From assembly GCF_003846175.1 (NCBI RefSeq), contig NZ_ML123044.1, positions 214,982-270,755 on the forward strand: 55,774 bases of DNA. The letters are read 5' to 3'. Positions 45,481 through 53,851 of this stretch are shown here, in pieces; the first letter of the stretch is position 1; every line of letters starts with the position of its first letter. The position numbers and the translations under genes were made by a program. The DNA comes from Streptomyces sp. ADI95-17 (GTDB taxonomy: Bacteria > Actinomycetota > Actinomycetes > Streptomycetales > Streptomycetaceae). The notes beneath the pieces are model-generated. The model was given only the letters and a program-made list of their open reading frames with translations, made no database searches and had not been told where the DNA came from.

Positions 45481-45580
45481 GTCCCTCAGCATCTCAGCCA
45501 CCACGGCCGCCGAATACTCAGTGGGCATCTGAGTACCTGCCACGTGTCGAAGGACTGTGCGTCGCACGACAGTTGGACAC

Positions 45581-46153
45581 ATGAACGGCCTCTACGCTCT
45601 CAAGCCCTGGTACGCGGACCGGCTCTCCGGAGTCCGCGCCTCGCTGGTCCGCCGTGAGGTGTCGCCCGACACCCTCACCGCGGCCGGCGTGGTCTCGGCG
45701 GCCGGTGCCGCCGCCGCGCTGGCCTGGCTGCCCGCCGGCCTCGCCGCCCTGCCGGTCGCCGTACTGCTCGCCGCCCGGCTCGCCTTCGCCAACCTGGACG
45801 GCGCGCTGGCCCGCGACACCGGCCGGACGACCCGGCGCGGCGCGGTGCTCAACGAGCTCGGCGACCGGGTGGCGGATCTGGTGGTGCTGGCCGGCTTCCT
45901 GGCGCTCGCCCCGCTGTGGCTGGTGGCGGTGGCCGGGCTCGCGGCGACCCTGCCGTCCTGGGTGTCGCTGGCCGGGGCGGCTGCGGGCGCGCCCCGGCGC
46001 AACGGCGGCCCGGTCGGCAAGACCGAACGCTGCCTGCTGGTCGTGGTCGCGGCGGCGAGCGGCTGGGCGGTACCCGTACTGATCGTGATCGCCGCCGGTT
46101 CGCTGCTCACCGCGGTGCTCCGGCTGGCGGGCCTGTGGCGGGAGCTGGCATGA
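45581..46153 (+). CDS. CDP-alcohol phosphatidyltransferase family protein
   Basis: A 190-residue membrane protein with about six TM segments. It carries the CDP-alcohol transferase motif in ANLDGALAR-x8-GAVLNELGD, where the usual D-x2-DG-x2-AR-x8-G-x3-D-x3-D is altered: the first Asp is Ala and the third is Asn, while the second and fourth Asp remain. These Asp residues normally bind metal and CDP, so activity may differ. ATG 45581 follows family starts (MNGLYALKPWYA). It overlaps the CdsA-like gene by four bases. The substrate alcohol (inositol phosphate, glycerol phosphate or other) cannot be assigned. Confidence 0.85.
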   Translation: MNGLYALKPWYADRLSGVRASLVRREVSPDTLTAAGVVSAAGAAAALAWLPAGLAALPVAVLLAARLAFANLDGALARDTGRTTRRGAVLNELGDRVADLVVLAGFLALAPLWLVAVAGLAATLPSWVSLAGAAAGAPRRNGGPVGKTERCLLVVVAAASGWAVPVLIVIAAGSLLTAVLRLAGLWRELA

Positions 46154-47010
46154 GCGCCGTACTGATCGCGGAGGAAGCTGCGGCGCGGGCCGTGCCGCTG
46201 GTCGCGGGGGTGCTGGGGGCGGGCGGTGTCGCCGTCGCCGTACTGCCGTCGAAGGTCCGGATGCGGGCCGAGCTGCGCAAGCGGTGGCGGACCTGGGCGC
46301 TGGTGGCGCCGGTCTTCCTGGGGGCGTACTTCCTGGGCGGCGGCGGGACGTTCGCGCTGGCCGCGGGGCTCGGGGTGGTCGCGGCGGGCGAGTTCGCGCG
46401 GATGGCCGGGCTGCGCCGCGGCGATCTCGCGGTGCTCGTGACGGCCGCGGTGGCGCTCCCCGCGCTGGCGTGGCTGGCGCCGCGGCTCCTCGACGTCCGG
46501 GCGGCGGCGCTGCTGCTGGTCGCGGCCGCGCTGGCGCCGGTGCTCGGCGGGGACGACCGGACCGGCTTCACCCGCACCGCACGCACCGCCTTCGGGCTGC
46601 TGTGGATCCCGGTCGCGCTGACCGGTCTGGTGACGCTCGGGGACACGGGGGTCGCGGTGGGTCTCGCGGTGGCGCTCGGCGACGTCGGCGCCTGGTGCGG
46701 CGGTACGGCGCTGGGCCGCCGGGGCCCGCTCGCCCGGCCGCTGTCGCCGCTCTCCCCCAACAAGACCTGGGCGGGGGTGCTGGGCGCGGCGGTGGCGACG
46801 GCCCTGCTGCTGCTCGTGCTCGGCGAGTTCACGCTCCCGCTGTGGGCCGCGGTGACCGGCGGCTGTGTCCTCGGTGACCTGCTCGAATCGATGGTCAAGC
46901 GCGAGTCGGGGGTGAAGGACGCGGGCAGCTGGCTGCCCGGCTTCGGCGGCCTCCTCGACCGGATCGACTCCCTGTTGGTGGCCCTTCTCCTGACGATGGT
47001 GATGACATGA
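46150..47010 (+). CDS. Phosphatidate cytidylyltransferase (CdsA-like)
   Basis: A 286-residue multi-spanning membrane protein. It carries the CDS signature: SPNKTWAGVLGA, CVLGDLLESMVKRESGVKDAGSWLPGFGGLLDRIDS. It makes CDP-diacylglycerol from phosphatidate and CTP. It lies between the CDP-alcohol transferase (4-bp overlap) and the acyltransferase (4-bp overlap), so it is translated with both. A housekeeping CdsA would be expected elsewhere, so this is likely a second, operon-specific copy. Confidence 0.9.
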   Translation: MSAVLIAEEAAARAVPLVAGVLGAGGVAVAVLPSKVRMRAELRKRWRTWALVAPVFLGAYFLGGGGTFALAAGLGVVAAGEFARMAGLRRGDLAVLVTAAVALPALAWLAPRLLDVRAAALLLVAAALAPVLGGDDRTGFTRTARTAFGLLWIPVALTGLVTLGDTGVAVGLAVALGDVGAWCGGTALGRRGPLARPLSPLSPNKTWAGVLGAAVATALLLLVLGEFTLPLWAAVTGGCVLGDLLESMVKRESGVKDAGSWLPGFGGLLDRIDSLLVALLLTMVMT

Positions 47011-48215
47011 CCGGCACCCTTGCGCGCATGCCCGGCCGGGTCGCGCCGCCCGCACGTTCCCGGTTCACCGCCGCGCTCCGGCGCGGTCTGTGGTGGGGCG
47101 CCCTCAGTCTCACCGGCGGGGTGGAGCGGCGCGGCCGGCTGCCGCGCGGCGGCTGTGTCGTCGTCGCCAACCACTCCTCGCACGCCGACACGGCGGCGCT
47201 GCTCGCCGCGCTCGACGCCCGGCACACCCCGGCGATCGGCGCGGCGGCCGACTACTGGTTCGCCTCGCCGTGGCGGCGCCGGATCTGCCGCCGGCTCGCG
47301 GCCGGCTTCCCGGTGCGGCGCAGTGGCGGCGGCATGGACGACCTGCTGTCCATGGCGGACGAGCTCCGCTCCGGCCGGGCTGTCGTCCTGTTCCCGGAGG
47401 GGACCCGGGGCAAGGACGGCGAGCTGGGCTCCTTCCACCGCGGCGCGCTGGTGCTGGCCGAGCGGGCGGGCGTCCCGGTGGTGCCGGTGGGGATCGCGGG
47501 CACGGACCGACTGCTGCCCAAGCACGGCCGGCTGCGCTCGGCGCTGGTGCGGGTGTCGATCGGTGATCCGCTGCCGTCGACGACCGGTCCGCGGGAGGCC
47601 CGCGACGCGGTGGTCGCGCTGCACGCACGCACGGTCGCCGAGCCGCTGCGGGACTCCGCGACGCGGCGCCGGGTGGCGTCGGTCGTCACCTCGCGCCGGG
47701 GTGTCCCGCTGGCCTTCGGGTGGGCGCTGGCGGAGGCGCTGAGCTGGCCGCTGATGCCGGAGCTGCTGCTGGCCGTGGTCTGTGTGGCGGTGCCGGGGGC
47801 GGCGCTGCGGATGTCGCTGGGCGCGCTCGCCGGCAGTCTCGCCGGCGGTCTGCTCGCCCTTCAGCTGGCCTCGGCCGGCGTACATCTGCCCGCCCCGCTG
47901 ACCACGGACCGGATGCGCGCCGAGGTCCGGGCCGAGCTGGCGCTGGAGGGCGCCTCGGCGGTGCGGCACCAGCCGTGGAACGGCATTCCGTTCAAGGTGT
48001 ACGGGGCCGAGGCGGGCCGCGCCGGTGTGCCCGCGCTCGACTGGCTCACCGCTTCGGCGACGGCCCGGGGCTCCCGGACGCTCACCGTGGGGCTCGGCTT
48101 CGCCGCCTTCGGGCTGCTGATGCGCCGCCACCGCCGCCGGTACGGCCACTATCTGGTCCTGCTGGGCGGCGGGTTCACGGCGGGGCTCTCGATGATCGTC
48201 GCGGGCTGGGGCTGA
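47007..48215 (+). CDS. PlsC-like acyltransferase with a C-terminal membrane domain
   Basis: A 402-residue acyltransferase with the HX4D motif NHSSHAD near residue 55 and the glycerol-phosphate-binding FPEGTRGKDG near 129. A C-terminal region from residue 225 has several hydrophobic segments not found in ordinary PlsC, ending in Arg-rich loops and TM helices. It would acylate lysophosphatidate or another phospholipid. ATG 47007 overlaps the CdsA-like gene. The three genes give acyl transfer, CDP-activation and head-group transfer. Confidence 0.9.
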   Translation: MTGTLARMPGRVAPPARSRFTAALRRGLWWGALSLTGGVERRGRLPRGGCVVVANHSSHADTAALLAALDARHTPAIGAAADYWFASPWRRRICRRLAAGFPVRRSGGGMDDLLSMADELRSGRAVVLFPEGTRGKDGELGSFHRGALVLAERAGVPVVPVGIAGTDRLLPKHGRLRSALVRVSIGDPLPSTTGPREARDAVVALHARTVAEPLRDSATRRRVASVVTSRRGVPLAFGWALAEALSWPLMPELLLAVVCVAVPGAALRMSLGALAGSLAGGLLALQLASAGVHLPAPLTTDRMRAEVRAELALEGASAVRHQPWNGIPFKVYGAEAGRAGVPALDWLTASATARGSRTLTVGLGFAAFGLLMRRHRRRYGHYLVLLGGGFTAGLSMIVAGWG

Positions 48216-48259
48216 GCGGACACTGACCGACGGGCGCGCCGCTTCTGTCCGAGGACGCT

Positions 48260-48273
48260 CTGGTCCGGACCAG
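48260..48273. promoter_or_regulatory. Perfect 14-bp palindrome before the nitroreductase gene
   Basis: CTGGTCCGGACCAG is a perfect palindrome 23 bp upstream of the start ATG at 48297 and is a candidate regulator site. Confidence 0.4.
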
Positions 48274-48296
48274 TCGCCGCGCGCCACACTGCCGGG

Positions 48297-49007
48297 ATGT
48301 CCGACACCACAGCCGTACCCCAGCAGTGGACGCCCATCCATGGCGCGCCCTACCAGCCGGTCCCCCACCGCCCCGAACGGATCCCGGCAGACGAGTCGCT
48401 CGCACGGGCCGCCCGGCTGCGGGAGGCGATGGGCGGGCGCAGGACCGTGCGCCAGTTCTCGTCCGACCCCGTTCCCGAGCAGGTCGTGAAGGACGCGATC
48501 GCCTGTGCCGCGACCGCCCCGTCCGGCGCCCATCAGCAGCCGTGGACCTTCGTCCTGGTCAAGGACCCGCAGGTGCGCGGGCTCATCCGTGAGGCGGCCG
48601 AGCACGAGGAGCGGATCAGCTACGACGGCAGGCTCGGCGAGGAGTGGCTGGCGGCGCTGCGCCCGCTGGGCACGGACGCCGTCAAGGCCCACATGACGGA
48701 CGCCCCGGCCCTGGTCGTGGTCTTCCAGCAGCGGTACTGGGTGGGCGAGGACGGCACCCGGCACAAGCACTACTACGTCGACGAGTCGGTCGGGATCGCC
48801 GTCGGGATGCTGCTCTCGGCCCTGCACCTGTCGGGCCTGGCGGCGCTGATCCACACGCCGAGCCCGATGCGGTTCCTGCGCGAGGTGCTGGACCGGCCGG
48901 AGAACGAGAAGGCGTTCGCGGTGATTCCGGTCGGGTATCCGGCCGACGACTGCCAGGTGCCCGGCCTGGTACGGAAGTCGCTGGACCAGGTGCTCGTGGA
49001 GATCTGA
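48297..49007 (+). CDS. Nitroreductase family protein
   Basis: A 236-residue FMN enzyme of the nitroreductase fold, with residues LREAMGGRRTVRQFSSDPVP, CAATAPSGAHQQPWTFV (FMN-contact region) and GIAVGMLLSALHLSGLAALIHTPSPMRFLR near the second FMN region. The pattern is close to BluB/iodotyrosine deiodinase-like members, so reductive dehalogenation or other chemistry is possible; the substrate is unknown. The ATG lacks a ribosome site, so a leaderless start is possible. A bidirectional terminator follows. Confidence 0.88.
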   Translation: MSDTTAVPQQWTPIHGAPYQPVPHRPERIPADESLARAARLREAMGGRRTVRQFSSDPVPEQVVKDAIACAATAPSGAHQQPWTFVLVKDPQVRGLIREAAEHEERISYDGRLGEEWLAALRPLGTDAVKAHMTDAPALVVVFQQRYWVGEDGTRHKHYYVDESVGIAVGMLLSALHLSGLAALIHTPSPMRFLREVLDRPENEKAFAVIPVGYPADDCQVPGLVRKSLDQVLVEI

Positions 49008-49024
49008 GACGAGACGAATGGAAA

Positions 49025-49062
49025 CCGCCTCCCGGCCGGCAGGGGAACCGGGCGGGAGGCGG
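49025..49062. terminator. Terminator after the nitroreductase gene
   Basis: A perfect 10-bp stem (CCGCCTCCCG / CGGGAGGCGG) with an 18-base loop starts 18 bp after the stop. Confidence 0.65.
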
Positions 49063-49111
49063 AATTCGTGGCGGGGCGCCGGGGGTGGGGGCGCCCCGGG
49101 GGAGGAAGGCG

Positions 49112-49258
49112 GCGGGTGGCCTCGGACCGGATGGCGGACGCGGTCTGGTGCGTGCGATTCCAAGGCGGAGGAGGGAGGCGACGCGGAGCGTCGCCGACCG
49201 ACGACAACGCCGGAAGCGTGCGTGCCAGGGCGTGGCCGCCCGGTCAGAGGCCACCCGC
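49112..49258. repeat. Inverted repeat with 18-bp arms in the pruA 3' region
   Basis: The arms gcgggtggcctcggaccg (49112-49129) and cggtcagaggccacccgc (49241-49258) match at 17 of 18 positions. Between them is a second 8-bp hairpin (49177-49195). No open frame or protein match is seen. It ends 8 bp from the pruA stop and may be a structured RNA 3' end or a small mobile element. Confidence 0.6.
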
Positions 49259-49265
49259 CACCCTC

Positions 49266-50897
49266 TTAGCCCTGGTGGGGGTAGGTGTAGTCGGTCGGCG
49301 GGACCAGCGTCTCCTTGATGGCCCGGGTCAGGGTCCAGCGCTGCAGGTTCTGCGGGGCGCCCGCCTTGTCGTTCGTACCCGAGGCACGGCCACCGCCGAA
49401 GGGCTGCTGGCCGACGACGGCACCGGTCGACTTGTCGTTGATGTAGAAGTTGCCCGCGGCGTAGCGCAGCTTCTCCATCGTGTACGCGGCCGCGGCGCGG
49501 TCGTTCGAGATGACGGAACCGGTCAGCGCGTAGTCGGAGACCAACTCCATCTGCTCCAGCATCGCGTCGTACCGGTCGTCCTCGTAGACGTGCACGGCGA
49601 GGATCGGGCCGAAGTACTCGGTCGTGAAGACCTCGTTCTCCGGGTCGCTGCACTCGATGACGGTCGGGCGGACGAAGTAGCCCACCGAGTCGTCGTACGT
49701 GCCGCCCGCGACGATCGTGCAGGACGGGTCGGACTTCGCGCGGTCGATCGCGGCCTTGTTCTTGGCGAACGAACGCTCGTCGATGACGGCGCCGATGAAG
49801 TTCGACAGGTCGGTGACGTCACCCATGGAGATGGAGTCGACCTCGGCGGCGAACTTCTCCTTGAAACCGGAGTTCCAGATGGAGGCCGGGACGTACGCGC
49901 GGGAGGAGGCCGAGCACTTCTGGCCCTGGAACTCGAAGGAGCCCCGGGTCAGCGCGGTCTTCAGGACGGCGTGGTCGGCCGACGGGTGGGCGACGACGAA
50001 GTCCTTGCCACCGGTCTCGCCGACGAGCCGCGGGTAGGTGCGGTAATTGGCGATGTTGTTGCCGACCGTCTTCCACAGGTGCTGGAAGGTGGGGGTCGAG
50101 CCGGTGAAGTGGATGCCGGCCAGGTCGCGGTGGTTCAGGGCCACCTCGGAGACGGCGATGCCGTCACCGGTCACCAGGTTGATGACGCCCTTGGGCAGAC
50201 CGGCCTCTTCCAGCAGCTGCATCAGCAGCACGGCGGCGTGGGTCTGCGTCGGGGACGGCTTCCACACCACGACGTTGCCCATGAGGGCGGGGGCGGTGGG
50301 CAGGTTGCCCGCGATGGCCGTGAAGTTGAACGGCGTGATCGCGTAGACGAAGCCCTCCAGCGGGCGGTGGTCCATGCGGTTCCACACGCCCGGCGAGTTG
50401 GCCGGCGGCTGCTCGGCGAGGATCTGGCGCGCGTAGTGCACGTTGAAGCGCCAGAAGTCGACGAGCTCGCAGGGGGTGTCGATCTCGGCCTGCTGCGCGG
50501 TCTTGGACTGGCCGAGCATCGTGGAGGCGGCCATCGTCTCGCGCCACGGGCCGGACAGCAGCTCGGCGGCGCGCAGGATGATCGCGGCGCGGTCGTCGAA
50601 GGACATCGCGCGCCAGGCCGGGGCGGCGGCGAGCGCGGCGTCGATCGCGTCCTGCGCGTCCTGCTGGGTGGCGCCCGCGAAGGTACCGATGACGGCCTTG
50701 TGGTTGTGCGGCTGTACGACGTCGAAGCGCTCGCCGCCGCCCATCCGCTTCTCGCCACCGATGGTCATCGGAAGGTCGATCGGGTTCTCGGCGAGCTCCT
50801 TGAGCTTCACCTCCAGGCGGGCACGCTCCGGGGAGCCCGGGGCGTAGGAGTGGACCGGCTCGTTGACCGGCGCGGGGACCTGGGTGACAGCGTCCAT
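49266..50897 (-). CDS. pruA: L-glutamate gamma-semialdehyde dehydrogenase
   Basis: A 543-residue aldehyde dehydrogenase of the P5C dehydrogenase class. It oxidises P5C/glutamate semialdehyde to glutamate with NAD, the second step of proline breakdown. It has FNFTAIAGNLPTAPALMGN, HFTGSTPTFQHLWKT, the catalytic Cys in FQGQKCSASSRAYVP, the activating Glu region VGETGGKDFV and C-terminal FGGGRASGTNDKAGAP. It is cotranscribed with putA, 39 bp downstream of it. ATG 50897 has AAGGAG 11 bases upstream. As in many actinobacteria it is separate from putA rather than fused. Confidence 0.96.
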   Translation of the reverse strand: MDAVTQVPAPVNEPVHSYAPGSPERARLEVKLKELAENPIDLPMTIGGEKRMGGGERFDVVQPHNHKAVIGTFAGATQQDAQDAIDAALAAAPAWRAMSFDDRAAIILRAAELLSGPWRETMAASTMLGQSKTAQQAEIDTPCELVDFWRFNVHYARQILAEQPPANSPGVWNRMDHRPLEGFVYAITPFNFTAIAGNLPTAPALMGNVVVWKPSPTQTHAAVLLMQLLEEAGLPKGVINLVTGDGIAVSEVALNHRDLAGIHFTGSTPTFQHLWKTVGNNIANYRTYPRLVGETGGKDFVVAHPSADHAVLKTALTRGSFEFQGQKCSASSRAYVPASIWNSGFKEKFAAEVDSISMGDVTDLSNFIGAVIDERSFAKNKAAIDRAKSDPSCTIVAGGTYDDSVGYFVRPTVIECSDPENEVFTTEYFGPILAVHVYEDDRYDAMLEQMELVSDYALTGSVISNDRAAAAYTMEKLRYAAGNFYINDKSTGAVVGQQPFGGGRASGTNDKAGAPQNLQRWTLTRAIKETLVPPTDYTYPHQG

Positions 50898-50936
50898 GGG
50901 TTCCGTTGCTCCTTGGGTAGAGAGGTGGAGGGGGGC

Positions 50937-51863
50937 TCAGCCCTTGGTGAGGATGGAGCGGCCGAAGAACAGCAGGTTCGCCGGCTTCTCGGCGAGGCGG
51001 CGCATGAAGTAGCCGTACCAGTCGGTGCCGTACGCGGTGTAGACACGCATCCGGTGTCCCTCGGCCGCGAGCCGGAGGTGCTCGTCGCTGCGGATGCCGT
51101 ACAGCATCTGGAACTCGTACTCATCCAGTTTGCGCCCGGCCTTGCGGCCCAGCTCCTGGGCGATGGCGATCAGACGCGGGTCGTGCGACCCGATCATCGG
51201 GTAGCCCTCGCCCTCCATGAGGATCCGCAGGATACGGACGTACGCCTTGTCGATCTCGGCCTTGTCCTGGTACGCGACGGAGGCGGGCTCCTTGTAGGCG
51301 CCCTTCACGATGCGGACGCGGCTGCCGGCGGCGGCCAGCCGGCGGGCGTCGTCCTCGGTGCGGAACAGGTAGGCCTGGATCACACAGCCGGTCTGCGGGA
51401 AGTCCCTCCGCAGTTCCTCGTGGATGGCGAACATCGAGTCGAGGGTGGTGTGGTCCTCGGCGTCCAGCGTGACCGTGGTGCCGATCTCGGCGGCGGCCTC
51501 GACGACCGGGCGGACGTTGGCGAGCGCCAGCTCGTGGCCGCCGTCCAGCGCCTGTCCGAACATGGAGAGCTTGACGGACATCTCGGCCCTGGTGCCCAGG
51601 CCGAGGTCCTTGAGGCGCTCGATCAGTTCGAGGTAGGCGTCGCGGGCGTCGGCGGCCTGCTCGGGGGTGGTGATGTCCTCGCCGACCACGTCGAGGGTGA
51701 CTTCGAGACCCTTGCCGGCGGCGTCCTCGATGATCGGGACGACCTGGTCGACGGTCTCACCGGCGATGAACCGGTCGACGACCTGCTTGGTGCCAGGTGC
51801 GGCCGAGATGAAACGGCGCATCTTGTCGCTGCGGGACGCGGCGAGAATCACGGGACCCAGCAC
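50937..51863 (-). CDS. putA: Proline dehydrogenase
   Basis: A 308-residue monofunctional proline dehydrogenase (FAD, PRODH barrel), the first step of proline catabolism. It has DAEDHTTLDSMFAIHE, RVRIVKGAYKEPASV, EFQMLYGIRSDEHLRL and RVYTAYGTDWYGYFMRRLAEKPAN. GTG 51863 has GGAGG six bases upstream; the longer frame to 51992 would precede this site. It is divergent from the PucR/CdaR-type regulator across the GACANNTGTC sites. It forms an operon with pruA. Confidence 0.95.
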   Translation of the reverse strand: MLGPVILAASRSDKMRRFISAAPGTKQVVDRFIAGETVDQVVPIIEDAAGKGLEVTLDVVGEDITTPEQAADARDAYLELIERLKDLGLGTRAEMSVKLSMFGQALDGGHELALANVRPVVEAAAEIGTTVTLDAEDHTTLDSMFAIHEELRRDFPQTGCVIQAYLFRTEDDARRLAAAGSRVRIVKGAYKEPASVAYQDKAEIDKAYVRILRILMEGEGYPMIGSHDPRLIAIAQELGRKAGRKLDEYEFQMLYGIRSDEHLRLAAEGHRMRVYTAYGTDWYGYFMRRLAEKPANLLFFGRSILTKG

Positions 51864-51976
51864 GGGGCACCTCCACGGAAAGTACGAACGAAGGCCATAC
51901 CGGCAGATTGGGAACAGACCGGTACAGCACGGAGAACCACCGTGAAATCTAAGGATCTCTCCGATCCTGTGCCATC

Positions 51977-52022
51977 GACAGCTGTCACGCATCCGTTCCC
52001 CGGTTCTCAGACATATGTCTGA
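51977..52022. promoter_or_regulatory. Paired GACA-N2-TGTC palindromes between putA and its regulator
   Basis: GACAGCTGTC (51977-51986) and TCAGACATATGTCTGA (52007-52022; core GACATATGTC) share GACA-N2-TGTC, 33 bp apart, or about three helical turns. The second is a perfect 16-bp palindrome ending 21 bp before the regulator GTG. They are candidate sites for the PucR/CdaR-type regulator. Confidence 0.55.
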
Positions 52023-52042
52023 AGGGGTGCGAGAATGGCCGG

Positions 52043-53185
52043 GTGAAGGGCGATTACCAGGAGCTGGTCGACGAGATCTCCGGGCTGCTCGGCGCCCCCG
52101 CGACGCTGGAGAACCGGGACTTCGGCCTGGTCGCCTTCGGCGCCCACGACAGCGACGACGACACCGCGATGGACCCGGTCCGCACCCGCTCGATCCTGAC
52201 CCGCCGCTCCACGCCCGCCGTCCGCGCCTGGTTCGAGGGCTTCGGCATCACCCGCGCCACCGGACCGGTCCGCATCCCCGCGGCCCCGGAGGCCGGGGTC
52301 TTCCGGGACCGGATCTGCCTGCCGGTGCGCCATCGGGGTGCCGTGCTCGGCTACGTATGGCTGCTCGACGCCGACCCCGGGCCGACCGACGAACAGCTGA
52401 AGGCGGCGATGGAAGTGGCGGCCCGGATCGGGGCGCTGCTCGCCGACGAGGCGCGGGCGGGCACCGATCCGTCCCGGGAGTTCGGTGCGGTGCTGACCGC
52501 CGGGCGGGGCTGGCAGCGCGACATGGCGGTGGCCGCGCTGTACGAGGCGCTGGGGCCGGACGCCCAGGGGCTGCACACGGTGGTGTGCGTGGCCCCGTGG
52601 CCGGACGATCCGCCGTCGGTCCGGGCGGTCCCGTCGGCGGCGGCGCTGTCCTCGGTGCCCGGGACCGGAGGGTTCCCCTCGCTGGCCGCGCTGGTCCGGC
52701 TGCGCTCCACCGATGTCCTCGAACCGGCGCTCACCGCCGCGGACCGGCTGCGGTCGGCCGCGGGCCGGGACGCCACCGCCGGGGTCGCGGTGCCCCGCCG
52801 GGGTCTCGCGGAGCTGGCCGCGGCCTGGCAGGAGGCGGTGGGGGCCGCCCGCGCGGCGGCGGCCGAGTCCCGGTTCGGCCCGGTGGCGCGGTGGTCGTCG
52901 ATCGGGCCGTACCGGCTGCTGACCGCGCTCCCCGCGGAGGCGGTCGCGGACCCGGTGGTCCGCGCCCTGCTCACCCCGCCGCACAAGGATCTGGCCCGCA
53001 CCGCCGAGGTGTTCCTCGACTGCGCGGGCCAGGCGTCCCGGACGGCCGCGGCCCTCGGGGTCCACCGCCAGACGCTCTACTACCGGCTCTCCCGGATCCA
53101 GCAGCTCACCGGCCTCGATCTCAACGACGGCGAGGACCGGCTGCTGCTGCACATGGCGCTCAAGAGCGCACGGCTCAGGAGGTAG
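52043..53185 (+). CDS. PucR/CdaR-type regulator of proline utilisation
   Basis: A 380-residue protein. A variable N-terminal sensing region (1-280) has an alpha/beta pattern ending in [21 protein letters not shown]-terminal PucR-type HTH ([54 protein letters not shown]) is typical of CdaR/PucR regulators and the proline-responsive PutR type. GTG 52043 lacks a clear ribosome site. A GAGAAT sits six bases upstream, so a leaderless start is possible. Divergent to putA, it is probably its activator. The gene overlaps the convergent TetR gene end by 11 bp. Confidence 0.88.
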   Translation: MKGDYQELVDEISGLLGAPATLENRDFGLVAFGAHDSDDDTAMDPVRTRSILTRRSTPAVRAWFEGFGITRATGPVRIPAAPEAGVFRDRICLPVRHRGAVLGYVWLLDADPGPTDEQLKAAMEVAARIGALLADEARAGTDPSREFGAVLTAGRGWQRDMAVAALYEALGPDAQGLHTVVCVAPWPDDPPSVRAVPSAAALSSVPGTGGFPSLAALVRLRSTDVLEPALTAADRLRSAAGRDATAGVAVPRRGLAELAAAWQEAVGAARAAAAESRFGPVARWSSIGPYRLLTALPAEAVADPVVRALLTPPHKDLARTAEVFLDCAGQASRTAAALGVHRQTLYYRLSRIQQLTGLDLNDGEDRLLLHMALKSARLRR

Positions 53186-53771
53186 AGCCTCCCCGGCCCT
53201 CCAGCACGACCTTCAGACCGTCCGTCAAGTCCTGTGCGGACGGGGCGGATTCACTGTCCATCAGCCACTGCACCATCACGCCCGCGAGCAGCGCCTGACA
53301 GAACAGCCCGGCCACCCGCGCCTTCTCCGGGTCCTTCTCCGGGTCGATGCCGAGCATGCCCTCGGCGAGCCCGTCGCGCCCCTCACGCTGCGGGTCCAGC
53401 AGGGCCTTCCGCAGCTCCGGGTCCTTGTCGATCCGGGAGACGACCTCCATCTGGAGCTGCCAGACGGACCGGGTCTCCTCGAAGCTGTCGATCACCCGCT
53501 CCCAGGTGTCGCGGAACTGGTCGAGCGGCGGCCCGGACGCGTCGTCGCCCTCCGCGCGCTCCTGCCCGTCGTCGGTGAGCAGATCCCCCCACTCCTCCGT
53601 CACCTTGACAAAGGCGAGGTTGAGCAGGGCCTCCTTGGAGCCGTAGTGGTAGCCGATGGAGGCGAGGTTCGTACCGGAGGCGGCCACGATGTCGCGCGCC
53701 GTCGTCCGGGCGTATCCCTTCTCCAGCAGGCAGCGCTTGGCGCCTTCGAGCAGATCCTCACGGTGTCCCAT
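53175..53771 (-). CDS. TetR family regulator
   Basis: A 198-residue TetR regulator. The HTH reads [44 protein letters not shown], and a helical ligand domain follows ([38 protein letters not shown]). The ATG at 53771 has no ribosome site; TACGCT (TANNNT) lies six bases upstream, so a leaderless mRNA is likely. Half-sites AGACG/CGTCT within the large inverted repeat suggest autoregulation. Target genes are unknown; no operon partner is adjacent. The 3' end overlaps the regulator gene on plus. Confidence 0.88.
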   Translation of the reverse strand: MGHREDLLEGAKRCLLEKGYARTTARDIVAASGTNLASIGYHYGSKEALLNLAFVKVTEEWGDLLTDDGQERAEGDDASGPPLDQFRDTWERVIDSFEETRSVWQLQMEVVSRIDKDPELRKALLDPQREGRDGLAEGMLGIDPEKDPEKARVAGLFCQALLAGVMVQWLMDSESAPSAQDLTDGLKVVLEGRGGSTS

Positions 53772-53777
53772 GAAAGC

Positions 53778-53783
53778 AGCGTA
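53778..53783 (-). promoter_or_regulatory. Leaderless-type -10 element of the TetR gene
   Basis: TACGCT on the minus strand (AGCGTA on plus) fits TANNNT and ends six bases before ATG 53771. It sits at the edge of the 53781-53831 inverted repeat. Confidence 0.55.
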
Positions 53784-53831
53784 CCCGGCATGCAGACGTT
53801 TGTGTAAGACGCACGTCTAGATGCCGGGTAC
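53781..53831 (-). terminator. Large inverted repeat: serA terminator and TetR promoter
   Basis: Left arm 53781-53798 and right arm 53814-53831 (18 bp each, 16 matches; GTACCCGGCAT... and ...ATGCCGGGTAC) enclose a 15-base loop, 20 bp past the serA stop. It carries three AGACG/CGTCT half-sites and the TetR-gene promoter, so it may act both as terminator and operator. Confidence 0.65.
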
Positions 53832-53851
53832 GCGGAAGGGCTCCGGAACCG

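Noticed and set aside
46107..49163. 1018-codon minus-strand frame across the lipid operon and nitroreductase
   Set aside because: It is antisense to CdsA, PlsC and nitroreductase frames with recognised motifs.
49068..49300. Riboswitch or 6S/SRP RNA in the pruA 3' region
   Set aside because: The inverted repeat is strong, but none of the conserved sequences of cobalamin riboswitch, SRP RNA or 6S RNA that I could recall are present, and it lies at the 3' end of two convergent genes.
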